Of a DNA stretch of 64,000 nucleotides, positions 25,406-37,148 are shown one piece after another. Numbering within the stretch: position 1 is the stretch's first letter; each line of letters starts with the position of its first letter. The position numbers and the translations under genes are program-made. The notes under the pieces were generated by a model, which worked only from the letters and a program-made list of their open reading frames with translations, did not search any database and was not told the origin of the DNA. The stretch covers positions 496,001 through 560,000 of the forward strand of contig JAALGY010000059.1 in assembly GCA_032358165.1 (NCBI GenBank). Reading direction: 5' to 3'. The DNA is from Diplosphaera chodatii. Taxonomy: Eukaryota > Chlorophyta > Trebouxiophyceae > Prasiolales > Stichococcaceae.

Positions 25406-26765
25406 CCTGCCAGACAGGGTATGCGCTACAACAGCCACACAATGCGGGCCGCTCGCCACCTACAGCTGTCAGCCAAGTCTGAGCTGAGCACCTACACCGG
25501 CAAAGGCGCTGACAGACTCACACAGATTCAAGGAGCAGCGGCTGCAGCCCCGGCTGGCGTTTGCCAGGGTGTTGGAGCGGGGCAGCGCAGGAGCACATGG
25601 TGCTGTGCTGTGCGCTGTACTAGTCAACGGCTGTGCTTTAAAAGTATTGCTGCAGCGGTGAGGTGCAGCAGAAGAACAGAGGGGGCTGAAGACTGCTAGG
25701 ATGGAAGTCGACACACGGTCTGCCATGCGCTTTAGCAGGGGCAGGCAAGCAACATGAAGAAGAAGTCTGATGATGCATTCACCCTGCTGCTGCCATATGA
25801 CATGAGCGCACAGCTCACCTGCCAGATCGCATCTGTGTATGACGAAGACATGAATGTTAGGAATGCTTCGGTCGGTCCCTCTCTGGTTTGACTCTGCTGG
25901 CGGGTGAAGCTGCAGTCTAGTGCGTGCGAATCTGCTGGTTTCTCTGCGCTGTGGTTTGCTTCCCATGTACAGGGTTGCGCTAGGCAATTGAATGCAAGAC
26001 CTAGAGTGATGCATGCTGATGTTCTGCGACTGGCATGCTTGATGCTCAAACGCTTTGGTCATAGTCCACCATGTGTAATGACGGCGCGGGCGGGACAGAT
26101 GGCACAGATCACAAATGTGTCAAGCACGGTTAGCTGCTCCCTATGCTGTTCCGTGCACTCTCACCTCGGGGCCTACGCCTTGCTGTCCTGTCCTTCCTGT
26201 TACTGCACCAGCACTGCAGGATCATTCGCCACATGTTCGCCACAGGCTGTTTACCACGCACGAACTGTAGACATAGCGCCGCCGTCAACAGCGCTGTGCA
26301 GCGCAAATCACCAGGATCCAGGGTCCCATACGGGTTTCTCTCATCATTCCTACATGTCAGGCATCAAGGAACAGTCTGGGTGACCACCACTGGTGTGACT
26401 CTGTGCGAGCTATGAAGCGGTGTTGGGCCACTGATGACGTGTCCGGGTGTCGCCACTGATCAGTTAGTCGGTGGACGACCCCCGGACGACACCAGCCTGG
26501 GCGGATCTGGTGATCTGCGGCGCCCCCGTCGTCGTGCACTCCCCAGCAGCACGACGTAGCTTTTTGACCTACTATTCATTTCTGCTATCGTTGAACGAAC
26601 ACACAATACTTGAGGCGAAGCTGCAGCTGGCTCGCCCGGTGTTGCTTGGCCAAAGGCGCTGAGGTCGCGCCGTGTCTGACACCTGGCTCCCACCGCCGCA
26701 GCACTGCGCGTGACGCACATCATTGCATCTTCTTAGGCTCTCGGAAGCATTCTAGTTGCCCAGCA
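25406..26765. other. Spacer between the duplicated module proteins
   Basis: This 1.36-kb interval holds the 3' end of copy 1 and the promoter of copy 2. No frame in it can be joined in phase to either gene or shows a domain. A TGTAA at 26074..26078 is the only poly(A)-like word I noticed on +. Confidence 0.5.
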
Positions 26766-29700
26766 ATGGCGCCGCCTTCCTGTGCCTCGCGCAAGGCCAC
26801 CTGCACCTTGCCGAAACCGCGGGCCTTCGCACTACTCGTGGTGGTAGGTTTTTCTCTGACCTGTTTGTCGCATCCCGTTCCACCAACACATCACGAACTG
26901 CACCTACAAGTCTGCTTCTGGAATTGCGATCTCAGTGCTGCACGGAGTGGGCTGCGGTCTCAGACACATGCATGGGGTTGGTTCATGGTAGGTGCATGTG
27001 TGTCACTAGTGATCAGTGGACGGGACGCGAGGCCGCACATACTATCGAATGACTCAGCATCTGTCGACCTTGCCTTCTGTCTTCGCTGCGCAGGTGGCGC
27101 TGGGCATGGTGGGCGCAGCTGTCGGGCAGGACTATCAGATAGGTGCGAGTCGCACTTGCAACTCAACCGTGCATGAAGGCCTGCTGCCCAGGCTCCTATA
27201 TAGACTGCGCAAATCAGCCGTCTGCGATCAGCCCTGCAGCTTTCTCAATCCGTGTTGCTTTGTCTGGAGAAGTTTGTCGCACCCAACGTGAAAGGCACAA
27301 ACGGAGCTGGCCGCCGATCAAACTGGCCCGGTCATGCTGTGCCTGTTCGGTTGGGCCTGCTCCGGAGATCCCTCAATGCTGTCTGCTCCTGACCGCACCT
27401 TCCCTGTTCAGCTTGCATCCCTGTTCGTGAGCGACACATGCGCACTGGGCGCCGCTGTCAAAGTGCCTGCTGTCTTGACTATAACATCGTGCCGTTTGCT
27501 GCACCACGTGCGGCGCTCGGCATGCCGACATGTCAGTGTGCATACTGCACACCCATGATGGTCCGGCGAACCGAGCCATGGGGTGTTGAGCAGCTTGATG
27601 CAGTCGGATCGGGAAACTGTGCTGTTGCGGCGAGATGTGCAGCCCGGGTTTCTCATTGCGAAGCGGCATCAGCCAACAACAGCAGCATCAGACGACCGCA
27701 GATGGCTCCACGGCTGTGTGGCAACGTCACAAGGATCATGAAACCGCAGATCTGTCATATGCTGCGCTGCAGTGAACGGCCTGAAAGTGCCAAAGTTCCC
27801 CAACAACATCGTGGCGTTCCCCAACCGCGACTTCATCCACCTGGATGTAAGTATGTCATCAAGCTGTGCTAGCTGCCAGTCGATTTGCGCTATTTTGAGT
27901 CGTGCTACCTTCATTCAACATTGTCGCCCCTCGACCAATGCCGTGCCTGCTGTCCTGCAGGGATATGCGGTGAGACATGGTCACGGCCACATGTCATACA
28001 GCTGCCCAACGAATGCGCTGCTGCATGGCAAACACACACGGCGATCTAACACTATCATGCTGTTGCTGCACACGGTGACGAGTTTGTTCTGAGGTGTGCG
28101 GTGTTCCACCCTGCAGCAATACACAGGCGACACGCTGCTGGTGGAAATCTACCAGGTATACTGCGGATGTTGTCCGACCAGCCCTGCTGCATACGGGTAC
28201 TGCTGACGTGTGTCTGTACCCATGGCTCTCAAATCGACGGTGGCTGCTCCTGCCTGCTGCAGGGGCCTGACTTCTCGAAGCAAATTGGCGCTGCCATCGG
28301 CACCGTGTCTGGCGAAGCGAGCGGCGCCTTCGAGATCAACCACCCTGGGGCACTGTGCGTTCCATCCACTTGCTGCGATGTAGTATGACCACACGTGTCT
28401 GCCGCCTGGCTTGCCTCTGCTGACAGGACCGCTGCTGAACCAGAAGCCGAGGCTGAGCCCATGCGCAGGACCATGGTCTGCAGCACTTTGAGTCACTACC
28501 TTCACACCGTCACGATGCCCCTGGGCCGTCTGTCGGATCAGGGTCCTGCTGACACCGCAGGTGCTGGGGCGCTGGCATCGCGTCCTCGAGCCCGCTGAGC
28601 TCCGTGACTCCGGACATCCAGCTTGGCGACAAGGTGAGCGCTGCCCATTGATATGGCATACCATTTCTTCGCATGTTCTTGCTCGTGCAGCCACAAAGCC
28701 TCGTTCAGCAGCCCTGATAGCAACAGCAGTGTGACGTGATCGGCCCTGTACTGTGATGAACCCGAGATGCTCCTGTGCAGGTGGTGGTCAAGCATGGCCT
28801 GGATGTCATCTCCGAGGTGCTGCAGACCTCCCGTCTCGGCCACCACATGATGTTTGGACCTGCATGTCGAAGTGGTGGGACCAAGTAGAAATTAGTTCGC
28901 AATGCGAAACGCCTGGCGATCGTTGACGGTGCAACACCTTCCGCAGATGATCATAGCCGACGCGCGGGGCGACGTGAGGCAGAGCGGCTCGGTGGTGGAC
29001 GTGACCGGCGTGTGGTCCGTCACCGGCGGCGCCCTCACCCTCACCGGCGACATCTCCGCAGGCGCGCCTCCCATTTTCACAGCAAGCCCTCAATCAAACA
29101 TCCGTGCACTCGATTGGCGAGGGCAGAGACGCCGCAGCAGCGGTGCACCTTGATCCGCTGGCAGGCCGTGCAGCAACAGCATGTGCATCAGGACCCGCAG
29201 CTAAGTGTCAGCAGTAGGAAAATTGCTAAATTGATGTTGGACAGTCTGCCGGTTGAAACAGGACATTGTAACCATCGCCGGTGCAGATCTGGACACTGCG
29301 AGCGCTGAGGTGCGGGTGGTGGCGCCCGGCCTGCGGGACCGCGGGTTGAACCGCGACATTCGCGTGGCCGTGGGTGCGCCTGTTGCAACACTACTGCAAC
29401 TTCTAGCTGACATCGCTTGCAGACAGGGGCTGCAGCAGCATCGTGGGCCAGTGTGCATCCTGTGGGCACCTCCCACGTCTGCTGTGATGCTACCATCGCA
29501 AGTGCCTCGCCATGACCTCAATGTGCATGTTGAGCGTGCTGCTGTCGTGGTGCTGCAGGGGGCCCGCCCAAGCCCGTGGGCCTGGTGCAGGCCTTCACGA
29601 CGCTCTCCTTCGGCGCCGCCTCTGCCGGCCGCCGCAAGTGGACCGCGGTCTTCACCTTTGACGACAACCCCGTTGGCGCGGCGGCCTCCAACGCTCAGCT

Positions 29701-32700
29701 CGCCTACTCCAGCGGCATCCCCTCCATCACCTTTGCCAATGTGGGTACCTGCTCCTGGCCCCTGCTGGACTTTGCTAGCAGCCGCATGCATTGCTGCATG
29801 GACACAACCTTAGCGTGCTACAGCGGCTTTGGAACATTGCAAACTAAGCGCCTGACGATCTGAATGTGCGCTGTGCAGTACACCGACCCGAGCGGCAACA
29901 CGCAGGCGGTGTCCATCACAGAGTTCCTGGAAGCTGGCGGTCCAGGTACGCAACCAGGGATCCGGATGACAAAACATACTGCACAGTTGCGCTGTGTGCG
30001 AACCAGATGTGCCGACCTATGTACACAGCGGCCACCACTGCGCTTGTGGCATGCGCACGCCCCTTACATGCCCTGCTCAAATGCCCTTGCAGGCACCGGC
30101 ACCTGTCCGGCGGGGCCCAAGGCCAGCGCCCCCAAGGCCGGCACCTACTCCACGCTGCCAACCGCCACCGCTGGGGAGCTGAAGGTGTTGTGGACGCTGC
30201 CGGCTGCCGGCTCCCCGCAGGAGCCGTCGCGCACCGGCTTTGAAATTTCGGCCCGCAGCAAGGCCGCCGCCGCCGCCGGCAAATACGTGAGCCCACACAC
30301 CGCGTCAGTCGTTTGCGACTGGCAAACCCCTGCGTCGTGAGCATGTACACCGCTGATGGAAGCGCATATGGTCCCGGTAGTACCTCACAGCATCGAGTGC
30401 AGGCCCGGAGCCCTGATAGTGCGTCAACTCTCCGGCGCAGGCGGAGGTGGGGCAGTACATCGGGGACCCCAGCGCGACGTCCACGGTGCTGTCGCTCCCG
30501 GGGAGCGCGGCCAGCGCATCGGACTGGGACGTGCGTGTGCGCTCGGAGATCACCGGGGAGCAGCTCTCGACGCCATTCCCGCTGTCCACGGTGCACCACC
30601 TTTTCCCGGCTCACTCCTGTCCGTAATAAGCACAACAGGCCTGGCTAGCTCCATCAGGTGACCGACAAGTACAGGAGTGTTTTCGTTGTCAGGCCTGCAC
30701 TGACCCCACAACATGTCGAAAAAGGTCATTTGTCATTGCTGTCCCAAGGGTGGCTCGGGAACGACGACCACCGGCACCGCTGGCGCCCCCACATGCAGCA
30801 CCCCAGCCGTCACGGAGACCACCAGCGGCAGCAAGGTACTACCAGCTTGTCAGAGTGGCAGTGCCTGCTGCCTTGCCTCATCCAGTGGACCTTCGGATGC
30901 ACCGTGCTTCGATTTCCCATACGGCACTAGGCGGCTTCAGCTTTCAGCCATGCGCTGTGACTGTCGAGCCCATTGTCGGCGCAGGTGGTGCTCACGGCCA
31001 CCCCGAGTGTGCCGATATACTATACCACCGACAACACCTCGGCGCTGGACAGCGGCGCCTTCACAGCGGACTCCGCAAAGACATATGATTCAGCCGCTGG
31101 CATTCCAATCCCGTCAGGGTACGCCTGCTGGCCTCACAAGGCTGTGCCTGCTTTTGTGTGGACAAACTGTTTGGGGACCAGCCTGCTCTCACTGCCCGAT
31201 TGGGTAGAAGAAGCACTCTCAGATGTGTGAGGGACACATCTCATTCCTACGGTGCAGAGCGCATGGCACCTGGTCCAGTGTCCAGCACATGCTGTGGTTG
31301 AAGCCTGCCAGAACGGCTGGGCGTCATGTACGTGGTTCCTTCTGACACTGCGCGCACCCGGCTGCAGGGGCCTGTGGCTGAGCTGGGTCGCCTTCGGCAG
31401 CGGCCGCGGCGACTGCGCGGCTCCTCAGGACCCGCACTTTGTCGCCGCGGCGGCCACGCCGCTCGTCACCACCCCGCCCACCATCTCCGCACTGAGCGAA
31501 GGCCGCCAGGTGCCGATGACGTCCCCAAGCCCTGTAGCGGGCTGATGCTCGCGCAACAGCAGTTTACGGTGTCCAGATGCCCTGCACATGAAGCAGCCCC
31601 AGGTGGCAAGCTGCATGGAAGGCGGCACCAGAGGCAGGGCCGTGAGCTGCCTGGTGGTGCTGTGCTGCTTTTGAACCTGTGCAGCGCCACTGTTGCTGCT
31701 GGGGACACGAAGACCGACTCTGGCTGTGCACAACGTGGCTGCAGCTGCAGCTGTACGCGGCGTGGAGCAGCGCCGACCCCGCCGCCGCCAGCTTCATGGT
31801 CCAGGCGTTCAAGGGCGGCAGCAGCAGCGCGCCCGCCGTCAGCAGCGACGCCGCCACAGTCCTGGTGCGCTGCCGGGGGCGGCCGCCCACGCCAGGCCGC
31901 ATGCCAGCGCCTCGGCTGGCGTTAACGTGTTCCGCAGTGTGCAGCAGTCGCAGGTTCATTCATGCTCTGTGAAGCGCTCAGGCGGGAGCACGCGTAGGCG
32001 GAGGTGTAGGCGGAGGCTGCCGACGCCGCCAGCCCCTTGAGCCCTGCTGAGTGCTGCGGAACGTCAGTCACGCACCAACTCGCTTTGCCCTCCTGCCATG
32101 CAGCCGACCTCGTTCAACGCCACGGTGGTCGCCAACTCTGTCATCTTCCCGCGCGCCGGCACCAGCGACCCTGTCCTCACGGCCGGGGACTCCTACTGGT
32201 TTAGGTGATACCCCAAGTTCTTTATATAGCAGCTCCAGGTTTGATGTCTTCCCAGGCCTGCAGTGCAGCAGTGCCAGTATGTGCGGTGTGCACAGCCCCG
32301 CAGCATCTGGCTCTTCTGTGCTCCAGGGTGGCTGGACTGAATGCCGATGGCAAGGCGGGCCCCTGGAGCGCCTGGAACGCCAAGGCACTCACGGTCTCGG
32401 TCGTCACCGACACCCTGGTGGTGACGCAGAACAGGTGCGGGCGCGGGCAGCGCCATCGTCAGCCGACAGTTGTGCGGCCACTGTAGGGTTTTATGTTCAC
32501 CTAAAACCCTACAGTCAGTTCAGGGTAGTGATTCCCTTGGCCTCACCGCAGGTACAAGGCGGCGTCCGACTGGCGGCTGGCCGGCACCGCGACCTCGCCG
32601 CCCGGCACCATCATCTCCATGTGCACCGTCAACTACTGCGGCGCGGCCGGCGCCAAGACCATCCCCAACCTGACGCCCTTCCGGACCGTCGCCGGCGCCG

Positions 32701-33096
32701 CGGGCGCGCCCGCCGACTGGAGCGTGAGTGCTCAGCACCCGGCCCCCGCACCCCGCTGCCCCACGATGCTGCTCCTGGCCTGCCAGCGCCTGGCGCTGCT
32801 GACTGGAGCTGCCTCGAAACGGAGTGGAATGGATGAGGACGCACCAGCGCCGTGTCGGTCGCAGGCCTGCACTCGCAGCTTTCCCAGCAGCTCGAGGCAT
32901 CTTGTTCCTTGCCGTGCTCTTGCCGCTGCGCTGTTGGTCCATCAGCCATGCCGTGTGTTTGTGCAACCTGCAGGTGCGGCTCACCAAGAATGCGGTGCCG
33001 AGCCTGCAGCTCGGCACGACCATCTACATCTCGTCTGGGGGCGGCGGCAAGGCTACCAGCAGCACGGCGGGCCGGCGGCGCCGCCACCTGCTGTAG
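26766..33096 (+). CDS. Secreted multidomain surface protein with bacterial-type N-terminal module, copy 2
   Basis: Exons: 26766..26843, 27094..27142, 27773..27846, 27961..27969, 28117..28155, 28263..28354, 28561..28633, 28781..28816, 28947..29061, 29287..29373, 29559..29740, 29879..29945, 30093..30286, 30441..30590, 30749..30835, 30985..31118, 31368..31509, 31745..31864, 32104..32204, 32327..32434, 32552..32723, 32974..33096; 743 aa. The signal peptide core is FALLVVVALGMVGAAVG. Domain order equals copy 1: N-terminal module (NIVAFPNRDFIHLDGYA, TGDTLLVEIYQ, FEINHPGALCWGAG, SVTPDIQLGDKVVVKHG), FnIII-like part, and a chitobiase-C-terminal-like part (VVLTATPSVPIYYTTDNTSA). Three exons match copy 1 in length exactly (134, 142, 120 nt). 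Oddities: a 9-nt exon (GGATATGCG, Gly-Tyr-Ala), a probable GC-AG intron after 29061, and a basic C-terminus RRRRHLL. The start of exon 30749 (acceptor AAG) is the least certain boundary. Function unknown; extracellular binding is inferred. Confidence 0.82.
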
Positions 33097-34074
33097 GCGC
33101 ATCCTGGCCGGCCTGCCCCCCCCTGCAGTCTATCGATCCCGGGCCGGCGCCACCAGACAGCTGCCGCCATGCCGCGTCCCATCGGAGCGCAGCTGCTGCC
33201 CAATGCTGTGGGTGCCAAGAGCGTTCCTTGCTGTAGATACATGCTCGCTGGTGGCGTCAGCCGGCGGCGCAAGCTGCAGCTGCAGAAGTGGCGGCACATG
33301 ACGGCGCGCCGCAGCAACAGCGCCTGAAGCATGATCCGAAGATGCTGCAGAGGCTGAAGATTGAAGAGCCACCTGGCCAATGCATCTGTGGCCAAGGAAA
33401 ATGTTTGGCCCATGAAGAAGCACACAGCTCGGAGGTGCATCTGGCTGATGCTTGGTACGACATAGAACTGACTTGCCTAGATTAGTTGCCAACTGGGCAC
33501 TTCCGGAAGCAACCATCATTGACACGAAGCCTGGACGCATGTCTCCATCCTCTGGTTGGTATGATTAGCCAGCACATCTGCTTATGGCGACAGCACCTTA
33601 TCGTGATTTGAAGTAGCTTCCAATAGTCGTTTGTGTGGTTTTCAGGATAGTATGCAAAGGTATGCTGATGGTCGGACTGCATGTGTTGACCGCACAAGAG
33701 GCCTAGCCGTTGTCATAGCAACTCAGTGGCGCTGGCTGCAACATGTGCGCGGCGCGCCAAGAGCTCACGGTGAATGATCAGTGATATCTCGGCCGGGTCA
33801 AGCATTGCTCCACAGCGTGCATGCCATCGCTCTTCCAACAGCGTCGTAACGGACTTTGATCGTCATATGCTCACACCGTGCTACAGGGCCGGGTGTCCCG
33901 TATATTCTGAAGTCATGACAGCTGTGCGGTCGGCATCTCATGAACCTCTCACGCCTCAGGCAATACGACGGCGACGTGCCGACAAAGCGCTCACAAGTTG
34001 TGCACCCCGCATCGGACCGAGCTTCGCCTCTGGTATCGCGAGCTGCCACCGGCACCGCCGCTCACGCCGCAAGC
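33097..34074. other. Spacer before the small secreted-protein trio
   Basis: About 980 nt lie between the module protein stop and the next signal-peptide exon. It is less GC-rich than the genes. I see no exon-like frame, RNA gene or repeat. Confidence 0.5.
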
Positions 34075-36368
34075 ATGGCCAGCATCCGCTGCATCTTCGC
34101 TGTGGCGCTGGTTCTCCTGTGCACCGCCACTGCTTCGGTGAGTTTGCAGTCTGCTTGCCGCTGCCCATCACCACATCAAAGCTATCACCTGCTTTCTCCT
34201 CACAGCTCAGAGTGCACACTAACCGTCGCAACACGGAACTCTTGCATGCATGATCCTGCATGTCCTTTACCGTGCGCAGTCGATCACGGCACGTCGATAT
34301 GCTCATGCATGCTCACTGGTCCGGCTGTCGTTTCCTTTCGTCGTTTTTGGAGCGTAACACGCACCGTATGGCATGCCAATCACGACTACAAGACCGCCGG
34401 GTGTAGTCAAGAGTTTGCCCGCCATCGTGCAATCATGCAAGCGCTTATGTTACCGTAACAGCCCCAAAGATAATAGAGCTGCTCGCCGATTTACATTCAT
34501 CCGCGCACACGGCTGGTGGTCCTTCACCGGTTTGTTGCATCCGCCAAGACGCCCCGGCCTGCCCGTGCACACCGACTCCTTCGCCGAGATCTGACTGGGC
34601 CTGCCTGATTCCGCAGGTGACGGCTGAGAAGCGCGGCGACGACGCCCTCGCCATCGCAGGTGATCAACTTAGCCGTTCATGGCACTTGTCTTTGTCTTGC
34701 AGCGCGTCAGAAGCTCCTGCACAAACCTCCATCGCCGGTCAGAACCTCCGACAGCCCGTGGACCAGGTGCAGTATACACAGCAGCCCGAGAAGTGCTCAG
34801 CAGCCCCGCATGCGCTCATGGTCTTCCATGTTGATCATCATGATGAGGGTGCAGTCGACCAGATGGTAACACCAGGGTCCAGAAATGGGCATGTGCGTGG
34901 GGCACGTATTGAACGGGAGCTTCGATCGGAGATACTGATGGGCAAGTGCAGCTGCCGTTCAGTCTCGAGAGTGCCTGAGAGTTGGGGACATGAGCAAATC
35001 AGCGTCTGGCGGAGTGGTTTAATTTCTGGATGAGGTCCCCTCGCCTCTGGCAGTGTTTTCCGTGAGACAACGGCGCAGTGGTCCAACCAATGCCTTCCCC
35101 AGTGCAGCAAACTCAAACCGCTCTGATGCTGTGCAGGTGATGGCGCACAGCTGGCAACGATCGGCTCTACGGAGGTAAGGGTTTCAGCCTCGCTAGTGAG
35201 CGTAACCATATCCTGCCCTGTTGTGGTCCCACCGTTGTAGACCTTGTCGCAACCCGGCGCAGCATGAGCACAGCATGGCATGCCACGGCCGCCATCCCTG
35301 GATTGAAAGGCTAATGACCCGTGAAGCAGGCGTGCCCGGATGGTGCCTCAAAGCTCAACTCAGAGGCTGACGATTCGGCTGGGCACATGGTCTGCTGTTT
35401 CTGAATGCAGGTGCTGGCGGCGATCAGCAACAGGAAGCTGCTGAAGCATGGCCACAGCGGCAAGCGCGTCGCAAAGAAGGGCGCCAAGAAGGCTGCCAAG
35501 AAGGCGAAGAAGGCAGCCAAGAAGGTGAGCATCAGGAGCTGCGGTCACAGTCGTACCCTAGACGAGCCCTCGTCAGCCACCAGACGCTGATCCGTTGCCG
35601 CTGCTCTCCGCTTGCACAATGCTTTGCTGCCAAAGCTCGCCTCGCCTCGAGCAGGGTGATGACATGTTACTGTATACTGTGCGCAGTTGAAAAAGCTCCT
35701 GAAGAAGGCGTCTAAGGCCAAGGCCAAGGCCATCAAGAAGGTGACCAGGCCGGCTGTGATGAGCTGAACCTCTGTCCCCGCTACAGGCTGCATGCATGTG
35801 TGTGCATTGACGATGCAGTCGATGGCGCAGCAGAGCTGGCCACTTGCACGTCGCACTGACATGCCTGCTGACCCTGGGCGCCAAGCAGGCTACCCTGCAG
35901 CGTATGGCACACTCCGCAGCGAGAGTGCTGACACGTCTGTCACCCGCCTGTGGCTGGCGCAGACAGCCCGTACGGTCTCATGTCAGTGAGCCTCATCATT
36001 CAGCCGAGTCCTGCTGGCAACGCAGGGCGGAAAGGGCTCTGGACACGGCGGCGAGCAGGAAAACGAAAATGAGCCGCCTGAGAACGAGAACGAAAATGAG
36101 CCTCCGGCGCCGCCAGCTGAGGAGGTCCCAGTGGTGCGTCACCAACCCTTGGCAGTCCACCTGAAGTGGCTGCGCAGCACTCACGACGTCGGCATGCAAC
36201 GGTCTGTGCCCCGAGCTGCCAGCGTGGCCGAGCTGCGGGGCTGGCATGCAACGACGCTGCGGAGGGCCGGCGCTGCTGCTGGCGGCGCTTGTCAGTGCTG
36301 TGGTCTGATGTGCGCGTGTGGCTGCGATGCAGGTTGTCGGCGTCACAGAGCGCAAGAAGACAGGTTAG
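34075..36368 (+). CDS. Small secreted Lys-rich protein with Glu/Asn-rich tail
   Basis: Exons: 34075..34137, 34617..34659, 35137..35174, 35411..35524, 35687..35740, 36026..36133, 36333..36368; about 151 aa. Exon 1 is a clean signal peptide (MASIRCIFAVALVLLCTATA). Two short linker exons follow, then ISNRKLLKHGHSGKR and a tract dominated by Lys and Ala (AKKAAKKAKKAAKK, LKKLLKKASKAKAKAIKK). Exon 6 switches to an acidic/polar repeat (ENENEPP twice, then APPAEEVPV). If exon 5 is read through rather than spliced at 35740 (donor GTGACC), the protein stops at 35767 with 112 aa. I prefer the longer model because exon 6 is clearly repetitive coding sequence in matching phase. Exon plan and first three exons parallel the next two genes. 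No enzyme domain; a charge-segregated matrix or polyanion-binding protein is an inference. Confidence 0.65.
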
Positions 36369-37148
36369 TATGCCGCCGCAGCAGTCACGATGTGCTTCAG
36401 CAGCGCGGCAGCCTTGCATGCTTGCAGCAAGCCGGGCACCTTTGCCTGTCAGCATTTCCACTACTGCTACACACCTGCTTGACCCGGCTGCCCTGCGGTG
36501 TCAGCTGCACCGACCACTGGATGCAATGTTGCAGGGTGAAGGATGAAGAAGGCGTCAGATTTCGGCCGTGACCACGGCGTAGGGCGCCGATGCTGCGTGC
36601 CAGCAACGTGCGCTGAATGAGGAATGCTCAGCAATAGTCACAGAGCAGCCGCTGTGGCCGCGCCACGCAGTTGACGAGTCAATTGTTTGGTTTGATAGAT
36701 GCAAACCCTGATCGGATGCTGCATGCATCCAGCCAGCCCACGACACGGGTAGTTGGGGCTGTGCCGCAACCATACTGTTGCGGCAAGCTAGGTGTGACAT
36801 AGGTTGCTTTGAGTTGACACTGCCACACCCTAGAAGATATTGTGCGCTGTTGTTTTGTCGCTTTCACCGCTGCTTCAATCCGACTTTGTCAGCAAGCAGC
36901 TTTGTGTTCGAGACCCTGCAGTGCGTATTGCTCCGTGTGCCACCGCCTGTCAGAGGAGTCGTCAGTTGTGTACCTGGGGTTGGGGCCACCGCAACACCTG
37001 GCATGGTCAGACCCCCTCCCTGACTAATTGTGAGCGACGAGTCGTCCACTGGGTCTTTGCCTGGGCCCTGTGCGTGCACAGCTGACCCTGTCCTGCACTA
37101 CTCAGCTTGCACGAGACTCTACCGAAGTACACAATCCTTGTCTCCAAC
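36369..37148. other. Spacer between small secreted-protein genes 1 and 2
   Basis: This interval of 780 nt contains no domain or paralogous exon. A possible extra terminal exon of the upstream gene at 36559..36620 can be joined in phase through a donor at 36364, but stopping at 36368 is simpler. Confidence 0.45.

Noticed and set aside
35000..35075. tRNA-like word GGCGGAGTGGTTTAA
   Set aside because: Resembles a tRNA A-box, but no GGTTCGA B-box or pairing arms follow at the right distance; it lies in an intron of the Lys-rich protein gene.
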